NCBI RefSeq assembly: GCF_022458985.1
Contig: NC_061772.1
Span: forward strand, 30,495,006-30,559,005
Length of the DNA stretch: 64,000 nucleotides
Reading direction: 5' to 3'
DNA from: Mugil cephalus
Taxonomy: Eukaryota; Chordata; Actinopteri; Mugiliformes; Mugilidae
Shown: positions 26,212-33,850 of the stretch, in pieces
How positions within the stretch are numbered: the stretch's first letter is position 1
Layout of the letters: every line of letters begins with the position of its first letter
Notes under the pieces: model-generated
Told to the model about the DNA's origin: nothing
Seen by the model: the letters and a program-made list of their open reading frames with translations, nothing else
The model's database searches: none
Made by a program: the position numbers and the translations under genes

Positions 26212-29200
26212 CATTTAAAATAGATGATAATAACACTGAGAAAACACCAGCCTAGTCTTGAACAGAACGACACAAGAAGTAAATGAACTGGCTGACACTT
26301 TTCTGGAAATGTCTCTTTGATATAAATATGATTGGATTTTGAACAGCCAATCAGAATTTGGCCTTTCTGGCGCACAGGGAATAAAAAGCTGAGAGATAAA
26401 CATTTAGAGGGAGCAAGAGGAGGAAAACTGAGGAACAAATGTGGTTCATGCAAACTTAAGTGGATTGTAGAGTCATGAAAAACAATTATACCAAAACTTT
26501 ATTGATTATTGTTAATTCAAACTGCTTTGTTTTCATTTTAACTTTTGCACAAATTATAATATTGAGTTCTTGAAAAAATCAAGTTTGTTGCTCAAAGTTT
26601 CTCATTAATTGATCGGAATTGTAGCACGAAAATAACATAAAACATATCCACAATAACACAAGGACAAAGTCACTCTACTCATTTTAGAGAACAGCTCATT
26701 GATCAGGACACATTTCAGACCTCAACACATCTGACTGATCATCAATCATTTCATCTTTTATTCTTTATTCAGGTTGATGAGCTGCAGTTTGTCAGAGATC
26801 AGCTGTGATTCTCTGGGACCAGCTCTGAAGTCCAACCCCTCCCATCTGAAACATCTGGACCTGACTAACAACAACCTGAAGGATTCAGGAGTGAAGCAGC
26901 TGTGTGGTTTTCTGGAGAGTCCAGACTGTAGACTGGAGACTCTGTGGTCAGTCAGCTCTGATTCAATCAGTTTTCTTTTATTTATGAGGCAGTAACTAAT
27001 ATTCAGTCTCTGTTTGCTCCAACACTTGGATGAACCATGTGATGGTCTAGAAGCTGAAATATTCAGTGGTTCATTTTCCTGCTGATGAAGGATGGAGCTG
27101 ATCAATCAGCTGATTGGCTGTTGGAGTCATTGATCAGGGAGCAGTAGCAAACATCTGCTGCTTCCACTTTCTAATCAGTTTCTTCTTTTCTCTGGTTTCT
27201 CTCATTTTAAACTGAATCTCTTTGGAATGAAGACGTCACCTTGTCCTCTGAAAACTGTGACTCTACTATTTGATTTTAGTCAGGATTCAAGAGTTTTAGA
27301 TTTCAAAGGTTTTTATTGTCTCTTCTCTCTATTGTTATACAGTAGATTTCTTTCTCACCTTAAACATAGATATAAAATAGACACTAGAAAAATAGAATAA
27401 ATATAATAAATAAAATCCACTTCAGTCTATCATCAGTGTAATATATTATCAGCATTAATAGTCAATATGGCAGCAGCTTGTTGAACTATGTACATGGACA
27501 GTAATGAAAATGGTCCAGTCAGGTTTGACAACTAATTAAATGTAAAGATGAATAATGAAATGAAGTGTCATGTTTAGTCCTCATTTAAATGTCTCCATCA
27601 TCACCTGAACTTCTCTTAGAGTCTGGACCATCATTAGTCCACATTTCTCTTAACTTTGAGTAGAAAGTGAAAATAAATGTCTGAGGGTTTTTTGTTGTGC
27701 TTGTAGAGATGGAGCCACATCTTCATTGAAGCAGCAGCATGTTGTCATTAATATTAATGAGAGTTCTTCTTCTCTTCTTCTATTTGACTGTTTGAAGCTG
27801 CTTCCTGTTGGATTCACCTGTTTGGAGTTTCCAGGTTTTAAACTTGTTCATTCTGAACCTTCAGCTCTGAACACATGATGAAAGTCTGGATGATTTCAAC
27901 AGGAACTTTGTAAACTCACATCTTTTCTTCTTTATTCAGGTTGATGAGCTGCAATTTGTCAGAGATCAGCTGTGATTCTCTGGGACCAGCTCTGGTGTCC
28001 AACCCCTCCCATCTGAAACATCTGGACCTGAGTAACAACAACCTGAAGGATTCAGGAGTGAAGCAGCTGTGTGGTTTTCTGGAGAGTCCAGACTGTAGAC
28101 TGGAGACTCTGGAGTGAGTTCACTGTCTGTTACTGTTGTAGATCTGATATGTTTAATCACCAACTGAATCTAATTCATGTTCCTCCATCAATCTGTAAAT
28201 GTCCTTTAGTTCATCTTTTTTGTTTCATTGTCTCCAAGTCTTTGCAGCAGAACGTGTAGAAAATGTAGATGAAGCAAATAACAAAGCAGTTTGAATGAAC
28301 AATAATCAATAATGTGCTCAGGTCATTGTTTTTCATGACTCTACAATCCACTTAAGTTTGCATTAACCACATTTGTTCCTCAGCTTTCCTCCTCTTGCTC
28401 CCTCTAAATGTTTTTCCTCAGAGAGCTGGTTGATGTTCTGCTCTCGTTCAATCTCTGTCTCTCTCAGCTTTTTACTCCCTGTGAACTCGAATCTGCCTCC
28501 ACGCTCCCTCGACTTGGCTCAGTGTTAAAATGTGTTTGGATCTCTCTTCTCCAACCCCCCGGTCCTGGTAGAGGAACTGAGTAGTTGTTCTGTTCAAATT
28601 AAGTTGGGACTGTTTCCCTCCTTTAACAGTCGTCACCTTCTCTCAGACTCAGACTCACAGTCATCATCTGTTTTTTAAATGCTGATTAGCTACAAACATG
28701 AGTATGTGGACTTACTGTAAATGTAACTACTCTGTTGTATTTACTAGATGTTTGACACAAAGACATAACACTGTTGTTCTGCTTTTGTTTCCTCTCTTTA
28801 CTGGAATTAAAAACAAACAAACATTTAAAATAGATGATGATAATACTGAGAAAACACCAGCCTAACCATGAACAGAACGACACAGGAAGTAAATGAACTG
28901 GCTGACATTTTTCTGGAAATATCTCTTTGATATAAAATGTGATTGGATTTTGAACAGCCAATCAGAATTTGGCCTTTCTGGTGAACAGGGAATAAAAAGC
29001 TGAGAGAAAAACATTTAGAGGGAGCAAGAGGAGGAAAACTGAGGAACAAATGTGGTTCATGCAAACTTAAGTGGATTGTAGAGTCATGAAAAACAATTAT
29101 ACCAAAACTTTATTGATTATTGTTAATTCAAACTGCTTTGTTTTCATTTTAACTTTTGCACAAACTAAAATATTGAGTTCTTGCAAAAAAACAAGTTTGT

Positions 29201-32200
29201 TGCTCAAAGTTTCTCATTAATTGATCGGAATTGTAGCACGAAAATAACATAAAACATATCCACAATAACACAAGGACAAAGTCACTCTACTCATTTTAAA
29301 GAACAGCTCATTGATCAGGACACATTTCAGACCTCAACACATCTGACTGATCATCAATCATTTCTTCTTTTATTCTTTATTCAGGTTGAGGAGCTGCAGT
29401 TTGTCAGAGATCAGCTGTGATTCTCTGGTCTCAGCTCTGAAGTCCAACCCCTCCCATCTGAAACATCTGGACCTGACTAACAACAACCTGAAGGATTCAG
29501 GAGTGAAGCAGCTGTGTGGTTTTCTGGAGAGTCCAGACTGTAGACTGGAGAATCTGAAGTGAGTTCACTGTCTGTTACTCTTGTAGATCTGATATGTTTA
29601 ATCGCCAACTGAATCTAATTCATGTTCCTCCATCAATCTGTAAATGTCCTTTAGTTCATCTTTTCTGTTTCCTTGTCTCCAAGTCTTTGTAGCAGAACGT
29701 GTAGAAAACATCCACTGTTAGTTGTTGAAGTCAATGAATGTTTGTGATTAGAGCTGAAGAGTCACATCTGGATCCAGAAGATCCTCTCAACTCACATTTG
29801 TTTCAACTGACAAAGTTTTCTTGATCAAGTCCAAAGATTTCTTTGTTTTGTGTTTATTTCAAAGTGACTTGACTGATAATGTCTGATCATTGATGTTGAT
29901 CCTGTAATGAGGTCAGCAGCATCTTATTGATCTGTGTTGACATCAATAGTTGTCTGAATGTTGTGCTGACGTTTGGATGATGTCTGTAGAAGGCTGACAT
30001 GATGAAGATCCACAATAACACAAGGACAAAGTCACTCTACTCATTTTAGAGAGCAGCTCATTGATCAGGACACATTTCAGACCTCAACACATCTGACTGA
30101 TCATCATCATTTCATCTTTTATTCTTCATTCAGGTTGAGGAGCTGCAGTTTGTCAGAGATCAGCTGTGATTCTCTGGTCTCAGCTCTGAAGTCCAACCCT
30201 TCCCATCTGAAACATCTGGACCTGAGTTACAACAACCTGAAGGATTCAGGAGTGAAGCAGCTGTGTGGTTTTCTGGAGAGTCCAGACTGTAGACTGGAGA
30301 CTCTGGAGTGAGTTCACTGTCTGTTACTGTTGTAGATCTGATATGTTTAATCACCAACTGAATCTAATTCATGTTCCTCCATCAATCTGTAAATGTCCTT
30401 TAGTTCATCTTTTTTGTTTCCTTGTCTCCAAGTCTTTGCAGCAGAACGTGTAGAAAATGTAGATGAAGCAAATAACAAAGCAGTTTGAATGAACAATAAT
30501 CAATAATGTGCTCAGGTCATTGTTTTTCATGACTCTACAATCCACTTAAGTTTGCATCAACCACATTTGTTCCTCAGCTTTCCTCCTCTTGCTCCCTCTA
30601 AATGTTTTTCCTCAGAGAGCTGGTTGATGCTCTGCTCTCGTTCAATCTCTGTCTCTCTCAGCTTTTTATTCCATGTGAACTCAACTCTGCCTCCACGCTC
30701 CCTCGACTTGGCTCAGAGTTAAAATGTGTTTGGATCCCTCCTCTCCAACCCCCCGGTCCTGGTAGAGGAACTGAGTAGTTGTTCTGTTCAAATTAAGTTG
30801 GGACTGTTTCCCTCCTTTAACAGTCGTCACCTTCTCTCAGACTCAGACTCACAGTCATCATCTGTTTTTTAAATGCTGACTAGCTACAAATATGAGTATG
30901 TGGACTTACTGTAAAGGTAACTACTCTGTTGTATTTACTAGATGATTGACACAAAGACATAACACTGTTGTTCTGCTTTTGTTTCCTCTCTTCACTGGAA
31001 TTAAAAAAAAACAAACATTTAAAATAGATGATGATAATACTGAGAAAACACCAGCCTAACCATGAACAGAACGACACAGGAAGTAAATGAACTGGCTGAC
31101 ATTTTTCTGGAAATATCTCTTTGATATAAAATGTGATTGGATTTTGAACAGCCAATCAGAATTTGGCCTTTCTGGTGAACAGGGAATAAAAGCTGAGAGA
31201 AAAACATTTAGAGGGAGCAAGAGGAGGAAAACTGAGGAACAAATGTGGTTCATGCAAACTTAAGTGGATTGTAGAGTCATGAAAAACAATTATACCAAAA
31301 CTTTATTGATTATTGTTAATTCAAACTGCTTTGTTTTCATTTTAACTTTTGCACAAACTAAAATATTGAGTTCTTGCAAAAAAACAAGTTTGTTGCTCAA
31401 AGTTTCTCGTTAATTGATCGGAATTGTAGCACGAAAATAACATAAAACATATCCACAATAACACAAGGACAAAGTCGCTCTACTCATTTTAGAGAACAGC
31501 TCATTGATCAGGACACATTTCAGACCTCAACACATCTGACTGATCATCAATCATTTCTTCTTTTATTCTTTATTCAGGTTGATGAGCTGCAGTTTGTCAG
31601 AGATCAGCTGTGATTCTCTGGTCTCAGCTCTGAAGTCCAACCCCTCCCATCTGAAACATCTGGACCTGAGTATCAACAACCTGAAGGATTCAGGAGTGAA
31701 GCAGCTGTGTGGTTTTCTGGAGAGTCCAGACTGTAGACTGGAGACTCTGGAGTGAGTTCACTGTCTGTTACTGTTGTAGATCTGATATGTTTAATCGCCA
31801 ACTGAATCTAGTTCATGTTCCTCCATCAATCTGTAAATGTCCTTTAGTTCATCTTTTCTGTTTCCTTGTCTCCAAGTATTTGTAGCAGAACGTGTAGAAA
31901 ACGTCCACTGTTAGTTGTTGAAGTCAATGAATGTTTGTGATTAGAGCTGAAGAGTCACATCTGGATCCAGAAGATCCTCTCAACTCACATTTGTTTCAAC
32001 TGACAAAGTTTTCTTGATCAAGTCCAAAGATTTCTTTGCTTTGTGTTTATTTCAAAGTGACTTGACTGATAATGTCTGATCATTGATATTGATCCTGTAA
32101 TGAGGTCAGCAGCATCTTATTGATCTGTGTTGACATCAATAGTTGTCTGAATGTTGTGCTGACGTTTGGATGATATCTGTAGAAGGCTGACATGATGAAG

Positions 32201-33257
32201 ATCCACAATAACACAAGGACAAAGTCACTCTGCTCATTTTAGAGAACAGCTCATTGATCAGGACACATTTCAGACCTCAATACATCTGACTGATCATCAT
32301 CATTTCATCTTTTATTCTTCATTCAGGTTGAGGAGCTGCAGTTTGTCAGAGATCAGCTGTGATTCCCTGGTCTCAGCTCTAAAGTTTAACCCCTCCCATC
32401 TGAAACATCTGGACCTGAGTGAAAACAACCTGAAGGATTCAGATGTGAAGCAGCTTCTTGATCTTGTGGAGAGTCCAGACTATAAACTGGAGACTCTGGA
32501 GTGAGTAGAGGGTTCCAGTCAGTCCATGCTGCTTTCATCAGTATCGTCCTAAACACAGTTAGTATCAAAGATCCAGTGTTTCCTGTAAACCTGCAGCTTC
32601 TCAGTGAAGCTGTGAGAGGAGAATGGAGACAGGCTTCAGGATTGGACAGAAAGACAGAGAGAGAGACAACAGTCAGCCAATCAGATGAGCCAGAAGCTTG
32701 TTGTGATCATGTGTTTGAGTTGATGTGAAGACGACTGTTGTTGTTGTGTTGATGTGTCCAGGAAATAAAGCTGGATTCCAGCTGACAGCCTTCCAAGATG
32801 TATAGAGACAGTGGTGGTCATTCATCACATCTGATCAACAACTGATCACAGCTCTGAGATCAGTCTGACTGAAGCCTGCACATCACAGAAGCAGCATTAC
32901 ATTCAGTAACCATGAGTTTCTTAGTCAGCTGATCTTTGTTTCCATGGAGCAGCAGTAAATCCATCACTAAAGTGTTGGTGCAGTAATGAAGCGTTCAGGA
33001 CTCTCAGCAGTTTCTTAGTGAAATGTGCAGAGGAAACAGACTTGATGCTAAAAGTCTCTGCAGGTCTGTGTGTGTTCACTCCAACACGTTAACATGAAGC
33101 TGAAAGGAAGCTGGCTGAGCTCCACAGCTGCTCCACTGCTGCTCTGAACAGGACTCAAGTCCCTGCTGCTCTTTCTACTGGATGTGATGATGAAGGGAAA
33201 CACTCCTTCACCTCCTCTCTTCTTTCTCCTCCTCTCTACAGGTGGAGGTCAGATTAA
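2504..33257 (+). CDS. NLRC3-like receptor gene (FISNA-NACHT-LRR, spliced, 23 exons seen)
   Basis: This is a fish-type NOD-like receptor predicted to act in the cytosol as an innate immune sensor or regulator. Visible parts in order are a FISNA segment, a NACHT ATPase and 21 LRR exons, then a short terminal exon ending in TAA at 33255-33257. The joined frame is open throughout: 601 residues from the NACHT exon, 21 x 58 from the LRR exons, and four residues in the last exon, about 1,820 in all. All internal LRR junctions are phase 2. The first visible exon starts in phase 1, so at least one upstream exon is missing. Odd points are the very long LRR array (42 repeats), the near-identical duplicated blocks, and loss of the B30.2 domain common in this family. 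Whether all 21 exons enter one mRNA cannot be seen from DNA. Separate overlapping genes or assembly expansion remain possible. Confidence 0.8.
4388..4561 (+). CDS. LRR exon 1 of NLRC3-like gene
   Basis: A 174-nt phase 2/2 exon with acceptor tctcttcag and donor CTGAG|gtcagt. It encodes [18 protein letters not shown], then [12 protein letters not shown] and LETLR. It is the most divergent of the array ([22 protein letters not shown]), which suggests an old ancestral LRR exon not homogenised with the rest. The following 2.7-kb intron is unlike any other in the array. Confidence 0.9.
4562..7280 (+). other. Intron after LRR exon 1, with possible DNA-transposon scrap
   Basis: A 2.7-kb intron with no supported exon. 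Near 5521-5560 the sequence tagggctgggtggtatacc resembles the terminal part of fish hAT-type elements, but the other end was not identified. The rest is AT-rich with no recognisable feature. Confidence 0.5.
7281..7454 (+). CDS. LRR exon 2 of NLRC3-like gene
   Basis: 174 nt, phase 2/2, acceptor ctttattcag and donor CTGGA|gtgagt. It encodes [26 protein letters not shown] and [12 protein letters not shown], ending in a split Glu codon. It is the only copy with Cys in the LxSC position and the only one with Asp in DLSxN. A class A intron of 576 nt follows. Confidence 0.92.
8031..8204 (+). CDS. LRR exon 3 of NLRC3-like gene
   Basis: 174 nt, phase 2/2, donor CTGAG|gtcaga. It encodes [25 protein letters not shown] and KQL, ending in a split Arg codon. 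It is followed by the short class B intron (317 nt), which includes a repeat-derived stretch at 8401-8500. Confidence 0.92.
8401..8500 (+). repeat. Repeat-derived tail in class B intron
   Basis: The stretch ttttatttaaccaggtttg followed by catTGAGATCAGAGATCTC resembles a dispersed fish repeat found near element ends. It recurs at about 17925-18025 and 24057-24155 in the other class B introns, so it was carried along by exon duplication. Confidence 0.4.
8522..8695 (+). CDS. LRR exon 4 of NLRC3-like gene
   Basis: 174 nt, phase 2/2, donor CTGGA|gtgagt. It encodes [25 protein letters not shown] and KQL, ending in a split Glu codon. The following class C intron (1322 nt) contains a complete foldback element. 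Confidence 0.92.
8863..9773. repeat. Intronic foldback element, intact copy (about 200-bp inverted arms)
   Basis: The left arm (about 8863-9064) runs from aacaaagcagtttgaatg to gctttttattccctgtg. The right arm (about 9573-9773) is its reverse complement, beginning cacagggaataaaaagctga. The arms enclose roughly 510 nt that encode nothing recognisable. This looks like a non-autonomous palindromic DNA element. Clear target-site duplications were not found. Related copies lie in most class C introns, which suggests spread by exon duplication rather than by repeated insertion. Confidence 0.75.
10018..10191 (+). CDS. LRR exon 5 of NLRC3-like gene
   Basis: 174 nt, phase 2/2, donor CTGAG|gtgagt. It encodes [25 protein letters not shown] and FLKTPDC, ending in a split Arg codon. 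It is unusual in having Lys in the LxSC position and KT in place of ES before PDC. A 4-kb intron follows, interrupted by a LINE. Confidence 0.92.
10315..10340. repeat. LINE target-site duplication, left copy
   Basis: A 26-nt sequence starting agtctttgtagcagaac directly before the pentanucleotide tail of the LINE. It matches 13356-13381 with one mismatch (c versus a at the base after cagaac). Confidence 0.75.
10341..10468. repeat. TTCAA/TCAAG pentanucleotide microsatellite (LINE 3' tail)
   Basis: About 18 tandem attca units are followed by imperfect gtcaa units. The position at the 3' end of the minus-strand LINE indicates that it is the element's tail repeat, possibly expanded after insertion. 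Confidence 0.9.
12185..12196. repeat. Target-site duplication of nested Penelope-like fragment, left
   Basis: Sequence tctgacagatat, repeated at 12674-12685. The LINE reverse-transcriptase frame resumes across the two copies (SYLSD on one side, RQIPVC on the other). Confidence 0.65.
12197..12673 (-). mobile_element. Penelope-like element 3' fragment nested in the LINE
   Basis: Minus-strand peptides [20 protein letters not shown] and [19 protein letters not shown] match the C-terminal part of the GIY-YIG endonuclease region of fish Penelope-like elements. The downstream non-coding part includes ttgaagacgtttcgccactc, a widespread fish repeat motif. Only the terminal portion is present, and no catalytic GIY-YIG core is visible. 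A 12-nt duplication flanks it. The 6.13-kb duplication breakpoint (12322) falls inside it. Confidence 0.65.
13356..13381. repeat. LINE target-site duplication, right copy
   Basis: Matches 10315-10340 over 26 nt with one mismatch. It sits at the truncated 5' end of the LINE, and host intron sequence continues beyond it. Confidence 0.75.
13399..13965. repeat. Foldback element copy, right arm deleted
   Basis: The left arm and interior are present. The sequence then jumps from tagatgataatgat to the outer flank ttttcattttaac, removing the right arm. The same deletion is seen in the duplicate at about 19529-20096. Confidence 0.65.
14208..14381 (+). CDS. LRR exon 6 of NLRC3-like gene
   Basis: 174 nt, phase 2/2, donor CTGAG|gtcagt. 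It encodes [25 protein letters not shown] and [12 protein letters not shown], ending in a split Arg codon. It is the first exon of duplicated unit 1 and is followed by a class D intron (994 nt). Confidence 0.92.
15376..15549 (+). CDS. LRR exon 7 of NLRC3-like gene
   Basis: 174 nt, phase 2/2, donor CTGGA|gtgagt. It encodes [25 protein letters not shown] and KQL, ending in a split Glu codon. Its duplicate (exon 12) has Lys in place of this Ile, by a two-base change. The acceptor is ttacacgttattcag. A class C intron follows. Confidence 0.92.
15716..16564. repeat. Foldback element copy, part of right arm missing
   Basis: Same palindromic element as at 8863-9773. The right arm lacks about 50 nt between agctgagag and aaaaacatttagag, so the arms are unequal. 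Confidence 0.65.
16802..16975 (+). CDS. LRR exon 8 of NLRC3-like gene
   Basis: 174 nt, phase 2/2, donor CTGGA|gtgagt. It encodes [29 protein letters not shown] and SPDCSLETL, ending in a split Glu codon. It carries Ser in NxL where most copies have Asn. A class A intron follows. Confidence 0.92.
17552..17725 (+). CDS. LRR exon 9 of NLRC3-like gene
   Basis: 174 nt, phase 2/2, donor CTGAG|gtcaga. It encodes [25 protein letters not shown] and KQL, ending in a split Arg codon. It has Phe in place of the first LRR leucine. A class B intron follows. Confidence 0.92.
18043..18216 (+). CDS. LRR exon 10 of NLRC3-like gene
   Basis: 174 nt, phase 2/2, donor CTGGA|gtgagt. It encodes [32 protein letters not shown] and CSLETL, ending in a split Glu codon. 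Its duplicate (exon 15) has KQL. It is the last exon of duplicated unit 1. Confidence 0.92.
18452..19485 (-). mobile_element. Truncated copy of Penelope-like fragment + LINE, unit 2
   Basis: Matches 12322-13355. It keeps the reverse-transcriptase segments before the YADD box but not the box itself. It was created by segmental duplication rather than by insertion, because no left target-site copy or tail exists. Confidence 0.85.
19529..20096. repeat. Foldback element copy, right arm deleted (unit 2)
   Basis: Duplicate of 13399-13965, with the same right-arm deletion. Confidence 0.6.
20339..20512 (+). CDS. LRR exon 11 of NLRC3-like gene
   Basis: 174 nt, phase 2/2. It encodes the same residues as exon 6 ([16 protein letters not shown], split Arg). 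A class D intron follows. Confidence 0.92.
21507..21680 (+). CDS. LRR exon 12 of NLRC3-like gene
   Basis: 174 nt, phase 2/2. It is a duplicate of exon 7 with three base differences by eye: one silent (CCC to CCT) and two that change Ile to Lys in DLSxNNL. The donor is CTGGA|gtgagt. Confidence 0.92.
21847..22695. repeat. Foldback element copy (unit 2)
   Basis: Duplicate of 15716-16564, with the same gap in its right arm. Confidence 0.6.
22933..23106 (+). CDS. LRR exon 13 of NLRC3-like gene
   Basis: 174 nt, phase 2/2. It encodes the same residues as exon 8 ([19 protein letters not shown], split Glu), with one silent difference in the Glu codon of SLSEIS. Confidence 0.92.
23683..23856 (+). CDS. 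LRR exon 14 of NLRC3-like gene
   Basis: 174 nt, phase 2/2. It appears identical to exon 9 ([13 protein letters not shown], split Arg). A class B intron follows. Confidence 0.92.
24174..24347 (+). CDS. LRR exon 15 of NLRC3-like gene
   Basis: 174 nt, phase 2/2. It is a duplicate of exon 10 with KEL changed to KQL and one silent Leu codon change. It keeps [11 protein letters not shown]. Confidence 0.92.
24583..25616 (-). mobile_element. Truncated copy of Penelope-like fragment + LINE, unit 3
   Basis: Third copy of the block seen at 12322-13355. It is nearly identical, with one visible amino-acid change in the HHSTEMAL motif region (RALHSTEM). Confidence 0.85.
24583..25990 (+). repeat. Partial third copy of the 6.13-kb unit
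   Basis: It repeats the start of the unit (Penelope-like fragment, LINE 5' part to about 25616, intron and foldback left arm). At roughly 25.93-26.01 kb it changes to a version like that at 9200-9270 (caaacttagactcacag). The switch point is approximate and suggests crossover between related class C introns. Confidence 0.75.
25660..26531. repeat. Foldback element copy with long A-run
   Basis: Both arms are recognisable. The interior carries a run of about 27 A near 26185-26211. The right arm has the same roughly 50-nt gap as the 15716 copy. Confidence 0.65.
26773..26946 (+). CDS. LRR exon 16 of NLRC3-like gene
   Basis: 174 nt, phase 2/2, donor CTGTG|gtcagt. The split codon becomes Trp, unique in the array. 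It encodes [25 protein letters not shown] and KQL. A class D intron follows (993 nt). Confidence 0.92.
27940..28113 (+). CDS. LRR exon 17 of NLRC3-like gene
   Basis: 174 nt, phase 2/2. It encodes [20 protein letters not shown] (Val where other copies have Lys) and DLSNNNL, ending in a split Glu codon. A class C intron follows. Confidence 0.92.
28280..29141. repeat. Foldback element copy
   Basis: Inverted arms flank a short interior with aaaacaaacaaac. The right arm retains the gggaataaaaagctgagag motif next to the roughly 50-nt gap. Confidence 0.65.
29385..29558 (+). CDS. LRR exon 18 of NLRC3-like gene
   Basis: 174 nt, phase 2/2, donor CTGAA|gtgagt, giving a split Lys codon unique in the array. 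It encodes [18 protein letters not shown] and DLTNNNL, with LENL in place of LETL. A class A intron follows. Confidence 0.92.
30134..30307 (+). CDS. LRR exon 19 of NLRC3-like gene
   Basis: 174 nt, phase 2/2. It encodes [18 protein letters not shown] and DLSYNNL, ending in a split Glu codon. Here a class C intron directly follows a class A one, with no B between. Confidence 0.92.
30474..31335. repeat. Foldback element copy
   Basis: It closely resembles the copy at 28280-29141, which suggests that exons 17-18 and 19-20 arose by a C-A pair duplication. Confidence 0.65.
31578..31751 (+). CDS. LRR exon 20 of NLRC3-like gene
   Basis: 174 nt, phase 2/2. It encodes [18 protein letters not shown] and DLSINNL, ending in a split Glu codon. 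A class A intron of 575 nt follows. Confidence 0.92.
32327..32500 (+). CDS. LRR exon 21 of NLRC3-like gene (last LRR)
   Basis: 174 nt, phase 2/2, donor CTGGA|gtgagt. It encodes [34 protein letters not shown] and [18 protein letters not shown]. It diverges in its second half (LLDLV for LCGFL, Tyr for Cys). As with exon 1, the array edge is less homogenised than the centre. Confidence 0.9.
32501..33241 (+). other. Last intron of NLRC3-like gene
   Basis: It shows no exon signature. Its 3' end is a strong pyrimidine tract (ttctttctcctcctctctacag). Confidence 0.5.
33242..33257 (+). CDS. Terminal coding exon of NLRC3-like gene, short
   Basis: After the acceptor ctctctacag the phase-2 frame reads E(split)-W-R-S-D-stop, with TAA at 33255-33257. 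WR directly after LETLE is where B30.2 exons of this family normally begin, so the acceptor is credible. The domain itself is cut off by the stop. No upstream alternative acceptor was confirmed. Confidence 0.55.
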
Positions 33258-33400
33258 CCAGGAGGGTGTGTGTTGTGAGAGGATGAGCTGTGTCCTGATG
33301 ATCCAGAGGTTGAAGCAGACTCTGACTGGACCATGTTACTGGGAGGTGGAGAGGAGAGCTTCATCCACATGGTCTCCATTTAAGACCATCAACAGAGCTG
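33258..33400 (+). pseudogene. B30.2 (PRY-SPRY) remnant, frameshifted
   Basis: Two frames carry scraps of the domain: CPDDPE near 33292 resembles the YPDHPE(R)F motif, and LTGPCYWEVE at about 33325-33354 is the start of SPRY. The frames differ, which implies a small deletion between them, and the rest of the domain is not recognisable. It most likely forms part of the 3' UTR. Confidence 0.55.
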
Positions 33401-33699
33401 CACTTCAACTCTTCACAGAGCTCCAACAAATCAAGTCCAGTCCCTCATCAATCATTCAGACAATGATTCCTCCTCGTTACGTTCCTCCTCCTTCATCCAC
33501 ACATTTATTGGATCAGAGCAGCATCTGCTTCATGTGTCTTTGATTATTGGATGGATTTGTCAGATGAGGAGTTGAGTGTTTCCTGATTCTATAGCTGCTG
33601 GTGAACTGTAGGAACTGGTGAGTTTAGAGACGACAGCAAAGGAACAACTCAGTCAGACCAGAGACTCCATCAGATCTTCATCATATCACATGTTAGTCA

Positions 33700-33850
33700 T
33701 TTAACAGTGTATCTCCTGGTTCAGCTGACATTTTTACAGTGTATCTGATGGTAATTTCTTTTACAGTGTATTTCCTGATTATATTTTTACAGAATATCTC
33801 ATGGCTGTGTTTTACAGTGTATCTTCTGGAGACAATTTTTATGGTTTATT
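33700..33850. repeat. Degenerate tandem repeat around tttacagtgtatc
   Basis: The phrase tttacagtgtatctcctgg recurs in altered form about five times (33703, 33733, 33761, 33787, 33811), with a further echo near 34110. Spacing is irregular, roughly 24-30 nt. Confidence 0.45.

Noticed and set aside
7281-32500. Regular repeat spacing as a CRISPR-like array
   Set aside because: The repeats are 174-nt coding exons with splice sites, separated by long related introns, in a vertebrate genome.
33184-33543. 119-residue open frame as an independent gene
   Set aside because: It crosses a pyrimidine-rich acceptor and contains only a B30.2 scrap out of phase with the NLR gene.
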